DNA of 64,000 nt from Roseovarius arcticus. GTDB taxonomy: Bacteria > Pseudomonadota > Alphaproteobacteria > Rhodobacterales > Rhodobacteraceae. Of this stretch, positions 43,543 through 53,311 are shown one piece after another; position 1 is the first letter of the stretch, and every line of letters begins with the position of its first letter. The stretch covers positions 1,178,001 to 1,242,000 of the forward strand of contig NZ_SZZN01000001.1 in assembly GCF_006125015.1 (NCBI RefSeq), read 5' to 3'. The notes below the pieces were generated by a model that was not told the origin of the DNA, ran no database searches, and saw only the letters and a program-made list of their open reading frames with translations. The position numbers and the translations under genes are program-made.

Positions 43543-45279
43543 ATGCGCGCGCTTTTCCTCGCTCTGATGTTCGCGGCTTCGGGCGCAGCCGCCCAGCAGG
43601 CTGCCGACGCAGTTGCGCCGGAGGTGGGTGCGTTTCAGGTCGGCGAGGCAGTCGCGCCTGTGACGGCCGAAAACTGGATGGTCGTCGCGGCCCATCCATT
43701 GGCAAGCAAGGCAGGCGCACGCGTTTTGCGGCAGGGCGGCACGGCCGCCGACGCCATGATCGCCGTGCAGCTCGTGCTGGGTCTTGTTGAGCCGCAAAGC
43801 TCAGGCCTTGGCGGCGGCGCGTTTTTGGTCTGGTGGGACGCGGCGGCGCAGACGCTGACCACCCTCGACGCGCGTGAAACGGCGCCGCAGGGCGCGACGC
43901 CGCTGCTGTTTCAAAATGCCGCCGGGCAGCCAATGGACTTCTTTGACGCCGTCGTCGGGGGCCGCTCGGTGGGGGTGCCCGGCACGCCGATGCTGCTGGG
44001 CGAGGCGCATGCGCGCTGGGGACGGCTGGACTGGGCGGACCTCTTTGAAGAGGCGCACGATCATGCGACGAACGGCTTTGCCGTCAGCCCGCGCATGGCC
44101 GCCTCCATCGCTGCCAATGCAGACACCCTAGACCGTTTTACCGCCACGCGGGATTACTATTTTCCGCAAGGCCGCGCGCTCAGGGAAGGGGATACGCTGA
44201 AAAATCCGGCCTACGCCCAGACGCTTGCGACCATTGCGCAAAACGGACCCGCGCCGTTCTATATTGGCGATATCGCGCGCCAGATCGTCCGCGCTGTGCA
44301 AACTGCGCCGGGCAATCCTGGCACGCTCGATCTGCTCGATCTGGCGCTTTACGCGGTCAAGGAAAGGCCCGCCGTTTGCGCTTCTTATCGTGCCTATGAG
44401 GTTTGCGGCATGGGGCCGCCATCCTCGGGCGCGATCGCCGTAGGCCAGACGCTGGGCGCCTTGGAGGCGTACGATCTGGCTGCATATGGTCCGCAATCGC
44501 CGGATGCGCGGCGGCTGATTGGCGATGCCAGCCGCCTCGCCTTTGCCGACAGGGGGCGCTATGTCGCCGATGCCGATTTTGTGCCTGTCCCGGTCGAAGG
44601 TATGCTCGATCCCGCCTATTTGGCTGCCCGCGGTGCGCTGCTGGGCGGCGATGCCGCACTGGAGAATACTGATCCCGGCCAGCCAAAATTCGACCACGCG
44701 CTGAACTGGGCGGATGACATTGCAGTGGAGGCGCCCTCGACCTCGCATATCTCCATCGTTGACAGCTACGGCAACGCACTGTCGATGACGACGACCATTG
44801 AGAACGCCTTCGGCTCGCGTGTCATGGCGGCTGGTTTTATGCTGAATAATGAGCTGACTGATTTCAGCTTTGCCAGTCACGAAAATGGCGTGCCCATCGC
44901 CAACGCGGTCGCGCCGGGCAAGCGGCCGCGCTCGTCCATGGCGCCAACGATTGTTCTAAAGGATGGCGCGCCTCGCCTCGTATTGGGCAGCCCCGGCGGC
45001 AGCCGCATCATTCCCTACGTCGCAAACGCGATCATCGGATATGTTGATTGGGGCATGGACGCGCAGGCAATCACGGCGATGCCGCATCTGGTAAATCGCT
45101 TTGGCACCTATGATCTGGAGGAGGGGACAGACGCCGAGGCGCTGGCCCAACCCCTCCGCGATATGGGCTATGAGGTAGAGTTGCGCGGCCTGAATTCGGG
45201 CCTTCATGCGATAGCTATCGGGGATGCCCTGACAGGCGGCGCCGATCCGCGCCGCGAGGGGCTGGCCATCGGCGAATAA
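43543..45279 (+). CDS. ggt: Gamma-glutamyltransferase, periplasmic
   Basis: This 578-residue proenzyme has a signal peptide (cleavage near AAAQQ). Self-cleavage is expected before Thr400 in PSTSHISIVDSYGNALSMT, which gives the nucleophile of the small subunit. Other family marks are GGTAADAMIAVQLVLGLVEPQSSGLGGG and RPRSSMAPTIVLKDG. It transfers or hydrolyses gamma-glutamyl groups of glutathione and related peptides. TSH replaces the common TTH. The ATG at 43543 directly follows the dehydrogenase stop. Confidence 0.95.
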   Translation: MRALFLALMFAASGAAAQQAADAVAPEVGAFQVGEAVAPVTAENWMVVAAHPLASKAGARVLRQGGTAADAMIAVQLVLGLVEPQSSGLGGGAFLVWWDAAAQTLTTLDARETAPQGATPLLFQNAAGQPMDFFDAVVGGRSVGVPGTPMLLGEAHARWGRLDWADLFEEAHDHATNGFAVSPRMAASIAANADTLDRFTATRDYYFPQGRALREGDTLKNPAYAQTLATIAQNGPAPFYIGDIARQIVRAVQTAPGNPGTLDLLDLALYAVKERPAVCASYRAYEVCGMGPPSSGAIAVGQTLGALEAYDLAAYGPQSPDARRLIGDASRLAFADRGRYVADADFVPVPVEGMLDPAYLAARGALLGGDAALENTDPGQPKFDHALNWADDIAVEAPSTSHISIVDSYGNALSMTTTIENAFGSRVMAAGFMLNNELTDFSFASHENGVPIANAVAPGKRPRSSMAPTIVLKDGAPRLVLGSPGGSRIIPYVANAIIGYVDWGMDAQAITAMPHLVNRFGTYDLEEGTDAEALAQPLRDMGYEVELRGLNSGLHAIAIGDALTGGADPRREGLAIGE

Positions 45280-45374
45280 CCCGTTGCCGCCAAAGCGCCG
45301 CGACCGCATCGCGAAAATGCCAAGGTTGCCGCCTAGCGTGACGCGCAAACGCACATACCAGCGGGAGCGCATGC

Positions 45375-46565
45375 ATGAACTATTTCGCCATCGGATTTGG
45401 CGCGGTTGCCCTCACGGCGGTCGGGGCTATCGACTATGCCAATCAGGCGAATGCGGCGGGCGAGGCGGCGGGGCGATTCTCGGCGGGCGCGTATGTCGCA
45501 ACCTACGGCGCGCGCATCACTGGTGTGCGCGAGGCGCGCGCCGATGCTGCCGCCGCCAAGGTGCAGGCATCACTGCGCAAGGCCGGCGCGCGCCCCTATC
45601 TGCCAGGCGCGCCTGCTGGCTGGACCCGGCGCGCATGGCTGGACGGCAATAATAGCGCGGTCCTCGTCCCGGTGGCCGATAACATGCCAGAAAACACGCC
45701 CGACCTGCTCAAGAATATGGCCGCCAAGAGTGCCAAGTCAGCTGAGGAGCGCCGCGACGATGAAACGTGGGTCTACCAGCAAGGGGACCGCATCATTGCC
45801 TTGCGCGCCAAGTATACGCCGCGCGATGACGCGCGCAATCTGGCAGGCGTGGTGGCCGATACTCTTGCGGCGACTGCCTTTGTACCCAGCACCGGCTGGG
45901 CGGTAATCGGCGGCGTGGCATTCGCTGAAACCTCTGCCAAGCTGGGCGATGCGGGCGCTCCCTTCATTTCGCAGGCTGGTACGCCCTTTCATGCCTATGA
46001 GGCCCCCATCGGCCTGCACGATGCAGTGCAGCTAAGCGTGTTAAGCAACGCGGGGGAGGATGATCTGCGTGCCGTTCTGGGCGCGATTGACTATAATGGG
46101 TTGAACGCGCTACTCAGTTATCCCCTCGTCCATATTGGTTTGAATGCGCCTGATATTCCGCTGGAGGCGCAGCCGCAGATGGCAGATCTCATGCTAAAGA
46201 TGCACAGTGACCTGAGGGCGCGCCGCAGCGTTGAGGCGCAGGCTTGGCTGCAGCGCGCTGCGACGCCTGAAAACGCGATGAAGATGATGATGAACGAGCT
46301 TGCTACGGGTTGGGGGGCGGGCGGTATTCCGCAGCTGGATCCCGGCGCCGCGTCCGGATCTATGCAAGAGACAGACGAACCCGCGCAGGCCAGCGCATCC
46401 GGCGACGTGCCCAGCAGCAAAAGTGTCGTAGATTTCGCCGCCTCCCTCTTTGGCGGTGGCGAGGACCCCGCAGAACGAGAACCTGCACCCAAGCCAAAAC
46501 GCCTGATGTTGTCTGGCGGCTCTAGCTGCCTTGCCGGATCGGCAGGAAAGTTCTGCCGCGACTGA
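45375..46565 (+). CDS. Hypothetical protein (396 aa) with N-terminal hydrophobic segment
   Basis: The first 30 residues form a hydrophobic segment or signal (MNYFAIGFGAVALTAVGAID). An alanine-rich region, a central domain (VYQQGDRIIALRAKYTP, VADTLAATAFVPSTGWAVIGG) and a polar C-terminal tail ending in two cysteines follow. I recognise no known family. It follows ggt by about 95 bases in the same direction and precedes a lipoprotein gene. Codon use resembles its neighbours. Confidence 0.7.
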   Translation: MNYFAIGFGAVALTAVGAIDYANQANAAGEAAGRFSAGAYVATYGARITGVREARADAAAAKVQASLRKAGARPYLPGAPAGWTRRAWLDGNNSAVLVPVADNMPENTPDLLKNMAAKSAKSAEERRDDETWVYQQGDRIIALRAKYTPRDDARNLAGVVADTLAATAFVPSTGWAVIGGVAFAETSAKLGDAGAPFISQAGTPFHAYEAPIGLHDAVQLSVLSNAGEDDLRAVLGAIDYNGLNALLSYPLVHIGLNAPDIPLEAQPQMADLMLKMHSDLRARRSVEAQAWLQRAATPENAMKMMMNELATGWGAGGIPQLDPGAASGSMQETDEPAQASASGDVPSSKSVVDFAASLFGGGEDPAEREPAPKPKRLMLSGGSSCLAGSAGKFCRD

Positions 46566-46635
46566 CATACACCCCTTGGCCTTTGCCCGCGAACGCGCGA
46601 GGATGCGCGCCGGTGACGCATTGGGGCAGAATTAG

Positions 46636-47313
46636 ATGGGGCAGGTACGCACGCACTTGATCGGCAGGGCCGCGCTATGTGCGTTTTGCCTTGTGCTGGC
46701 TGCGTGCGCGCGCCCATTGACGCAAAACGAGCGCCAATTTGCCGCCGACATCATTGGCCCGACGCTGGATGTGGACGCAGTGCGCATCGCCAATGGCTTT
46801 GCGGCGCTGCCGCCTGCGCCTGCTGAGCCCGATCTATCGGACCTCTACCCTGTCACGGATGAAAACACCGTTACCGGCCTCTGTGCGCGCGCCGCGCCCG
46901 AGCCGCGAAGTGGCCCGCCCCCCGGCTGGGCGCTATGGAACCGCGTGCATTTCAGCCGCGAATTTTATCGCGCCGATCTCGCGCTGGAATGGCCGCGCGC
47001 TGCGCGCTTCCCTCAGGCGTTGGTGCTGGCGCATGAACTGGTTCATGTCTGGCAATGGCAACAGCGCGCCAGCACTGGCTATCGCCCCACGCGTGCTGCG
47101 CTGGAAAGTATGATGAACATGGACCCCTATTTTTACGTCCCAGACGCGGATGCCACATTCCTCAAGTTCGGCTATGAACAGCAGGCGGCGCTGCTGGAGG
47201 ACTACCTCTGCCACGCGCTATATGACCCTGCTGCCCCCCGCCGGGCCGAGCTGCGGCCGTTGCTCGCGCCCTACTTCCCGCTGGACCGGCTGGATGCGGC
47301 ACTCGGCCACTGA
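46636..47313 (+). CDS. Lipoprotein with HExxH zinc-peptidase-like motif
   Basis: This 225-residue protein has a lipobox LAAC (Cys24). ALVLAHELVHVWQWQ holds an HExxH motif (His133, Glu134, His137), the zinc site of metallopeptidases. A further acidic residue for the third ligand may be in the FGYEQQAALLEDYL helix (about 175-190). It could be an outer-membrane-anchored peptidase or an inactive relative; no exact family is recognised. Position after the unassigned 396-residue gene suggests co-transcription. Confidence 0.75.
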   Translation: MGQVRTHLIGRAALCAFCLVLAACARPLTQNERQFAADIIGPTLDVDAVRIANGFAALPPAPAEPDLSDLYPVTDENTVTGLCARAAPEPRSGPPPGWALWNRVHFSREFYRADLALEWPRAARFPQALVLAHELVHVWQWQQRASTGYRPTRAALESMMNMDPYFYVPDADATFLKFGYEQQAALLEDYLCHALYDPAAPRRAELRPLLAPYFPLDRLDAALGH

Positions 47314-47418
47314 CGCCGCGCTTGTCGGTTTTGCATGGCGATTGGTCGGATGGGCTGCGCGCCATATGGGGAAACTGATAGAACCGGAGGCAACGAATGC
47401 CCATCGGAGTCGCATCGC

Positions 47419-49926
47419 ATGAAAACTAAAGTCAAAGCTCTTGTCGTCGGCGGCGGTGCCGTAGGCACGTCCATCGCATACCATCTGGCCAAGGCCGGCT
47501 GGGACGACGTCATGCTGCTGGAACGGGACGAGTTGACATCAGGCTCCACATGGCACGCGGCTGGCCTCTTGCCCTACTTCAACATGAGCTATGCGACGAC
47601 CCACATCCACGACTATTCGATCAAGTACTACAAGACGCTGGAGGAGGAGACGGGCCTGAACGCAGGCTTTGCGGTGGTCGGCAACCTGCGCATGGCACAG
47701 ACGGACGAGCGGATGGACGAATACCGCCTCTATGCGTCGACAGCCGAGACTTGCGGCGTGCCCTACGAGTGGATGACCCCCGACCAGATCAAGGCGAAAT
47801 GGCCGCTGATCCGCACGGACGATCTGAAAGGCGCGATCTACCACCAGACCGACGGCTACATTAACCCCGCCGACGTTACCATGGCGATGGCCAAGGGCGC
47901 ACGCCAGCGCGGCGTGATGATAGAGCGGAAATGGCAGGCAGACGCGTTCCACTGGACCGGCGATGCATGGGAAGTAACGGCGACCAAGATGATCGAAAAG
48001 GGCGGCAATCTGGTGCCCTCAGATGAGCAGATCGTCATCACCGCCGAGCATGTCGTGACGGCATCAGGCAACCACGCGCAGCGCACCGCGAAAATGTTGG
48101 GGATCAAGATGCCAGCCATCCCGGTCGAGCATCAGTTCATCGTGATGGACAGCGATCCGGCGCTGGTCGCCTTTCGCAAGGACGGCAACCCCGAGCATCC
48201 CGTCATCCGCGACGCCGACGCCCAAAGCTATGTCCGCGAGGAGCGGGGTGGCTGGATCCTGGGCGTTTACGAGCCGAACGCGCCTGCGCGGTTTGAGCAT
48301 GGCGTGCCGGACAGCTTCCGCGCGGATCTGTTCCAGCTGGATCTGGACCGGATCGAAGACCAGTATATGGCGATGAACCACCGCATCCCAAGTTGCGAGG
48401 AATGCGGCCTGAAGGACGATTTCAACGGCCCGATCTGCTATACCCCCGATGGCAATCCGCTGGTCGGCCCCGCGCCGGGACTGCGCAACATGTGGCTGGC
48501 CGAAGGCTTCAGCTTTGGTATTACGGCGGCGGGCGGCACCGGCTATTACCTCGCCCAGTTGATGGTAGATGGCGAGGCCGAGATCGACATGGCGAGCCTT
48601 GATCCTAAGCGCTACTCATCAAATTGGATGACCACCGAGTTCGCCGCGCGCAAGAACGAGGAATGCTACGAGCACGTCTATATCCTGCACCACCCAGATG
48701 AGGAGCGTCCCGCCTGTCGCCCCCTGCGCACAGCGCCGGCCTACGAGCGGCAAAAGGCGCGCGGCGCGCAGTTCGGCTTCGTCAACGGTTGGGAGCGGCC
48801 CAACTACTTTGGCCCCCTCGATGCGCCTGATAACTTTGACCACGACGCCCGCAGTTTCCGCCGGGGCGGCTGGTGGCAGCACGCTGTGGACGAGGCGACG
48901 GCAATCCGCGAGGGCGCCGGGCTGATCGACGCGACCGCATTCTCAAAGCATGTCGTCAAAGGACCGGGCGCGACCGCGTTTCTTAATTGGTTTACCTGCA
49001 ACAAGCTGCCCAAAGTGGGCCGAATCAATCTGACCTACGCGCTGACCGCCCATGGTACAACGCGCACGGAATACACCATCGTCCGCAATGGCGAGAATAA
49101 CTATTACCTCGTCTCGGCAGGTGCATGGACGGAATACGATGCTGATTTCCTGCGAAAGGCCGCCGAGGATAAGATGGAGGAGTTCGGTTATATCGAGATT
49201 CAGGACGTCACCACCCAGTGGGGTGTTTTCGCCATCGCCGGGCCAAAATCGCGCGACGTGCTGAAATCTGTGATCGTCGACGCTGATCCTGAAACGGCTC
49301 TCTCGAACAAGCGTTTTCCGTGGCTGACCGCCCGCCAGATCGAACTGGGCATGTGCCCTGTCAATGCCATCCGCGTCGCCTATACAGGCGAGCTGGGATG
49401 GGAACTGCATCACCCGATGGAGATGCAGAACTACCTCTTTGACTTGCTGGAAAAGGCAGGCGAACCGCACGGCATGAAACTGGTCGGCGCCCGCGCGCAA
49501 AACTGGCTACGGCAAGAGAAATCCTACCGCGCGTTTGGCAACGAGCTGGGCCGCGACGCGACCCCGCTGGAGGCCGATCTGCCGCGGTTCGTTGATCTGG
49601 AGAAGGATTTTCACGGCAAGGACAAACTGGTGGAGACGGGTGTGCGCGCCAAATGCTGCACCTTCCTGATCGACGGGCCGGATGATGCCGACCCTTGGGG
49701 CCGCGAAGTGCTGTATACGGAAAGCGGCGAGCGCGTTGGCCGCCTCACCTCGGGCGGCTATTCGGTCGCCTTCGGCAAGAGCATCGGCATGGGCTATATC
49801 AAACCCGAACTGGTGGTGCCGGGCACGGTGCTGAAGGTCAAGATTATGCACAAGCTCTGGGACGCCACTGTGACCGAGGACAGCCCGTATGATCCGAAGA
49901 ACGAGACTATTCGCAAGGATGGCTAA
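47419..49926 (+). CDS. Dimethylglycine/sarcosine dehydrogenase-type flavoprotein with GcvT domain (paralogue 2)
   Basis: This 835-residue fusion has ALVVGGGAVGTSIAYHL (about 7-23) for FAD and SGSTWHAAGL with His46, exactly the covalent-flavin signature of dimethylglycine dehydrogenase. The C-terminal GcvT-like half has YTGELGWELHHP and RQEKSYRAFGNELGRD for folate. It demethylates an N-methyl amino acid and forms methylene-THF. The ATG at 47419 is chosen because the conserved FAD fold begins there; an upstream 28-residue extension is not credible. The next membrane protein gene overlaps its end. Confidence 0.9.
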   Translation: MKTKVKALVVGGGAVGTSIAYHLAKAGWDDVMLLERDELTSGSTWHAAGLLPYFNMSYATTHIHDYSIKYYKTLEEETGLNAGFAVVGNLRMAQTDERMDEYRLYASTAETCGVPYEWMTPDQIKAKWPLIRTDDLKGAIYHQTDGYINPADVTMAMAKGARQRGVMIERKWQADAFHWTGDAWEVTATKMIEKGGNLVPSDEQIVITAEHVVTASGNHAQRTAKMLGIKMPAIPVEHQFIVMDSDPALVAFRKDGNPEHPVIRDADAQSYVREERGGWILGVYEPNAPARFEHGVPDSFRADLFQLDLDRIEDQYMAMNHRIPSCEECGLKDDFNGPICYTPDGNPLVGPAPGLRNMWLAEGFSFGITAAGGTGYYLAQLMVDGEAEIDMASLDPKRYSSNWMTTEFAARKNEECYEHVYILHHPDEERPACRPLRTAPAYERQKARGAQFGFVNGWERPNYFGPLDAPDNFDHDARSFRRGGWWQHAVDEATAIREGAGLIDATAFSKHVVKGPGATAFLNWFTCNKLPKVGRINLTYALTAHGTTRTEYTIVRNGENNYYLVSAGAWTEYDADFLRKAAEDKMEEFGYIEIQDVTTQWGVFAIAGPKSRDVLKSVIVDADPETALSNKRFPWLTARQIELGMCPVNAIRVAYTGELGWELHHPMEMQNYLFDLLEKAGEPHGMKLVGARAQNWLRQEKSYRAFGNELGRDATPLEADLPRFVDLEKDFHGKDKLVETGVRAKCCTFLIDGPDDADPWGREVLYTESGERVGRLTSGGYSVAFGKSIGMGYIKPELVVPGTVLKVKIMHKLWDATVTEDSPYDPKNETIRKDG

Positions 49927-50752
49927 AGCGCGCCCCGGTTTCATACCAGCGATACTTCTTATTGCTGCGCTGTCTATCAGCGCAGCAGTTTTTCATACCA
50001 AGAATCCCATAGCGCGCGGAGCTGAAGGTTATGCCGCCTCCATCGCTACGGTTAGCGCTGCGACATATGTGACCCTACGCACGCTCAATGCGATACTTTC
50101 AACCGCGCAGGAGGTCGAAGTTGGCGCGTCTGTCGGTGTTTCGGGCAGTTTGCAGCCAGGAAAGATCCTGGAACCCGTAGACGACACCATTGAACGCATA
50201 GCGTCGGCGGTGTTCACCCTCATGCTGGTGTCTGGCGTTTTGGCCATCGCCATGGGGCCTATTGGCGCAATAGGAGCGGGAATGATTGCTTTGGCCTGCC
50301 TTTTTTGGCTAGTGGGTCAGCATGAAAGAGTGCTTTCCACTGCACGCAAACTTGGCGTTTATGGTGCATTTCTTACGCTAGGTCTGCCGCTCTGTCTGAT
50401 TGCTTCGGATTTGTTGGCCGTCCCGCTGACGGGCTCGGTGTTAGTTCAGCATCAGTCTGTCGTAGATGCCATTGTTGCTGACGTTCCGAACTCTGCTTCC
50501 GATAGTTTCGAGATGAGCGTTGATGATGACCGTTGGTTTGACGGGCTGCGTGATACGTTCAGCGCAGGGTCTGATTATCTTGCCAAAGGCCAAAGGTTTC
50601 TTGCTCAAGCAAACAACATCATGAGTAACGCCGACACGCTCATTACAAGCTACCTATCAATTTTGGCTGTACTCATCTTTCGCATTTTTCTTTTGCCGAT
50701 ACTTCTCGTCGCCGCTGTCTGGCTCGTCGCGCGCAGTTTTGCGCGATCTTAA
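49919..50752 (+). CDS. Hypothetical integral membrane protein (277 aa)
   Basis: This protein has five to six hydrophobic segments: one near the N-terminus (FIPAILLIAALSISAAVF), a pair around residues 95-135, one around 145-170 and one at the C-terminus (LAVLIFRIFLLPILLVAAVWL). Between the last two lies an acidic periplasmic or cytoplasmic loop of about 80 residues. No known family recognised. The ATG at 49919 overlaps the dehydrogenase stop by 8 bases; an ATG at 49889 is also possible. Codon use is less GC-biased than its neighbours, perhaps a sign of later acquisition. Confidence 0.7.
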   Translation: MAKARPGFIPAILLIAALSISAAVFHTKNPIARGAEGYAASIATVSAATYVTLRTLNAILSTAQEVEVGASVGVSGSLQPGKILEPVDDTIERIASAVFTLMLVSGVLAIAMGPIGAIGAGMIALACLFWLVGQHERVLSTARKLGVYGAFLTLGLPLCLIASDLLAVPLTGSVLVQHQSVVDAIVADVPNSASDSFEMSVDDDRWFDGLRDTFSAGSDYLAKGQRFLAQANNIMSNADTLITSYLSILAVLIFRIFLLPILLVAAVWLVARSFARS

Positions 50753-50816
50753 GATTAATGCAGGCTTGGTAGGTGTTTGCTCAGATTTCCGACCTGCGCA
50801 GGCTGCAGCATTTCAA

Positions 50817-51062
50817 TCACCCGCCCTTCATATACGGCATCAGCACCACTTCGCTGTCCGGCTTCACCTCAGTGAACCAAGAATTGCGGTAGACCAGCCC
50901 GTCGACCGCGAGCGATACCCCGCGGTCGATCTGTGGTTTCAACGCCGGATACTTTGCGGCAAGCGCGTCCAGCAATTCCTTGAAATTGCTGGCCTCAACC
51001 TCGACCGTCTCTTGCCCCTCCGCCAGATCGCGCAGCGAGCCCCAGAGTTTCACCGACACCAT
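50817..51062 (-). CDS. MoaD/ThiS-family sulfur-carrier-like protein
   Basis: This 81-residue beta-grasp protein starts MVSVKLWGSLRDLAEGQ, with LDALAAKYPALKPQID in the middle and a C-terminal MPYMKGG. The terminal Gly-Gly is what E1-like enzymes adenylate and thiolate, as in MoaD (molybdopterin synthase small subunit) and ThiS. It is the last gene of a molybdenum-hydroxylase operon, 4 bases after the large-subunit stop. It may supply dithiolene sulfur for that enzyme or serve as another sulfur carrier. Confidence 0.85.
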   Translation of the reverse strand: MVSVKLWGSLRDLAEGQETVEVEASNFKELLDALAAKYPALKPQIDRGVSLAVDGLVYRNSWFTEVKPDSEVVLMPYMKGG

Positions 51063-51066
51063 TGCT

Positions 51067-53310
51067 TTAGCCCTTTGTCATGACCGCCTTGAGGATCTTG
51101 GGTGGCGACATAGGCAAATCGTGCAGGCGAACACCGATAGCCCGGCCGACCGCGTTCGACAGCGCGGCTAGGGGCGGCACGATCGGCGTCTCGCCCACGC
51201 CGCGCACGCCGTAGGGGTGGCCGGGGTTGGGGATTTCCAAAATAACGGTGTCGATATTCGGCAGATCAGACGCAACCGGGACGCGATAGTCGAGGAAGCC
51301 CGCGTTTTGCAGGCGGCCATCCTCGCCATAGATGTATTCCTCATTCAGCGCCCAGCCGATGCCTTGGACTGCGCCGCCTTGCATCTGGCCCTCGACATAG
51401 TCGGGATGCACGGCCTTGCCTGCGTCCTGAAATACCGTGTAGCGCAGCACTTTCGTCGCGCCTGTCTCGGGGTCGACCTCCACATCGGCCAGATGTACGC
51501 CAAAACTGACGCCAGCGCCCTCGGCGTTCACCTCGTGATGGCCGGCAATCGGCCCGCCGGTTTCCGACGAGATTGCGGCGATCTCGGCCAGCGTCATTGG
51601 CTCAAAATCACCCGCGTTTGGCCCGGAGGGTTTGGCTGCGCCGTCCTCCCATACTACGGCATCTTCGTCGATGCCCCAGATTTTGGCCACACGCCCGCAC
51701 ATCACGCGGATCGCGGCGCGCGCCGCCTTGATCGTGGCGAGGCCCACAGCAAAGGTCACGCGGCTGCCGTCGGTCACGTCGTTTTGGCCCAGCGAGTTTG
51801 TGTCGGTGATGATCGTGCGGACCTTTTCATAGGCAACGCCCAGCTCCTCGGCTGCCATCATCGAAATTGACGCGCGGCTGCCGCCGATATCGGGGTTGCC
51901 CTCGGTCACGCTGACTGTGCCGTCGCTGTTGATGGCCAGTGACACGCTGGTATTGCCGCCGAAGTTGAACCAGAACCCGCAGCTCAGGCCGCGGCCTTGG
52001 TTTTCGCCCAGAGGCGCGCGGTAGTGATCGTGCACTTTTGCGGCCTCCAGCGTTGCCAGCAGGCCGATCTGGTCAAAGGTTGGCCCGTAGGACGATTTCG
52101 TGCCGGCATCTGCGGCGTTCAGGATCCGCACGTCCAGCGGGTCGAGGTCCAACTGCTGGCAGAGCTCGTCCACGACGCTCTCGACGGCATAGATCGCCAT
52201 CGGCGCGCCGGGCGCGCGATAGGCAGCCTCTTTGGGCCGGTTGGTCAACGCATTCCAGCCTTGGGTGCGCACAGCCTTCAGGTCGTAGGCTGCGAACGCG
52301 GCTTGCGCGCCCATATCGACCGTCCCGCAAGGGAACGCGCCGCCCTGATAGCGCAGCTTGGCCTCAGCAGCCGTGATGCGGCCATCCTTGGTCATGCCGA
52401 TGCGCACATCCATCGACGACGACACTGTTGGGCCGGTGGCGCGGAACACGTCGACGCGGCTCATCACGATCTTGACCGGGCGGCCCGCTTTGCGGCTTAG
52501 CGCCAGCGCGACGGGCTCAATAAAGACAGTCGTCTTGCCGCCAAATCCGCCGCCGATTTCCGACGCGGTGACGCGCAGTTGGCTGCCCTCGATGCCCAGG
52601 ATCCCGGAGCAGAGATCGCGAACGAAGTACTGCCCTTGCGTAGTGCACCAAAGGTCAGCCTTGTCGTCATTGCCGTAGGAGGCGACGCAGGCATGCGGCT
52701 CGATATAGCCTTGGTGCGTGGCGGCAGTGGTAAAGCTGCGCTCAAGGATCAAGTCGGCCTTGCCGAAGCCGGCCTCCAGATCGCCGTGCCCGAACTCGCA
52801 ATAATGCGTCACGTTAGGGCCGCAGCCTGCTGGCACGGATTCGTCTGCGCGGGCCTCTTGGACCACAGGCGCGTCCGACTTCATCGCCTCGTCCACGTCG
52901 GTCACGTGGGGCAGGGGCGTATAATCCACCTTGATCAATTTCAGCGCGGCCTTGGCTGTTGCCATATCCTTGGCCGCGACGGCGGCGACGGCGTGCCCGT
53001 CATACAGCACCTTGCCCCGCGCAAGGCAGTTGTCCTGCACGTCGCGCAAGCTTTGGTCCTCTGGCACGCCCAGATCGGCGGAAGTCACAATTGCCTTGAC
53101 GCCGGGCAGGGCCGCAGCCGCGCTCGTGTCGATTCTGTTGATCGTCGCATGCGCATGCGGGCTGCGCAGGATCAGGCCCACCTGCATCCCCGGTACGTTC
53201 AAATCCGCACCATAAAGCGCGCGACCAGTGACCTTGTCCACGCCATCGGGGCGCGGGACTCGGGTGCCGACGACTTTGAAGTTAGCCTTTGTATTGGATT
53301 GAAAGTTCAT
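51067..53310 (-). CDS. Molybdenum hydroxylase large subunit (xanthine dehydrogenase/CoxL family)
   Basis: This 747-residue protein has RVPRPDGVDKVTGRALYGAD at the start, SEIGGGFGGKTTVF (Mo-pterin loop), AAYRAPGAPMAIYAVES and the catalytic-glutamate motif RGVGETPIVPP near the end. The active-site loop reads AYRAPG, not the AYRCSFR of form-I CO dehydrogenase, so it is not a classical CO dehydrogenase. It should hydroxylate a heterocycle or aldehyde using water. The Fe-S subunit gene ends 1 base upstream. The substrate is unknown. Confidence 0.92.
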   Translation of the reverse strand: MNFQSNTKANFKVVGTRVPRPDGVDKVTGRALYGADLNVPGMQVGLILRSPHAHATINRIDTSAAAALPGVKAIVTSADLGVPEDQSLRDVQDNCLARGKVLYDGHAVAAVAAKDMATAKAALKLIKVDYTPLPHVTDVDEAMKSDAPVVQEARADESVPAGCGPNVTHYCEFGHGDLEAGFGKADLILERSFTTAATHQGYIEPHACVASYGNDDKADLWCTTQGQYFVRDLCSGILGIEGSQLRVTASEIGGGFGGKTTVFIEPVALALSRKAGRPVKIVMSRVDVFRATGPTVSSSMDVRIGMTKDGRITAAEAKLRYQGGAFPCGTVDMGAQAAFAAYDLKAVRTQGWNALTNRPKEAAYRAPGAPMAIYAVESVVDELCQQLDLDPLDVRILNAADAGTKSSYGPTFDQIGLLATLEAAKVHDHYRAPLGENQGRGLSCGFWFNFGGNTSVSLAINSDGTVSVTEGNPDIGGSRASISMMAAEELGVAYEKVRTIITDTNSLGQNDVTDGSRVTFAVGLATIKAARAAIRVMCGRVAKIWGIDEDAVVWEDGAAKPSGPNAGDFEPMTLAEIAAISSETGGPIAGHHEVNAEGAGVSFGVHLADVEVDPETGATKVLRYTVFQDAGKAVHPDYVEGQMQGGAVQGIGWALNEEYIYGEDGRLQNAGFLDYRVPVASDLPNIDTVILEIPNPGHPYGVRGVGETPIVPPLAALSNAVGRAIGVRLHDLPMSPPKILKAVMTKG

Positions 53311-53311
53311 G

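Noticed and set aside
51067..53310. Carbon monoxide dehydrogenase (form I) identity
   Set aside because: The active-site loop reads AYRAPG instead of AYRCSFR, so CO oxidation is unlikely.
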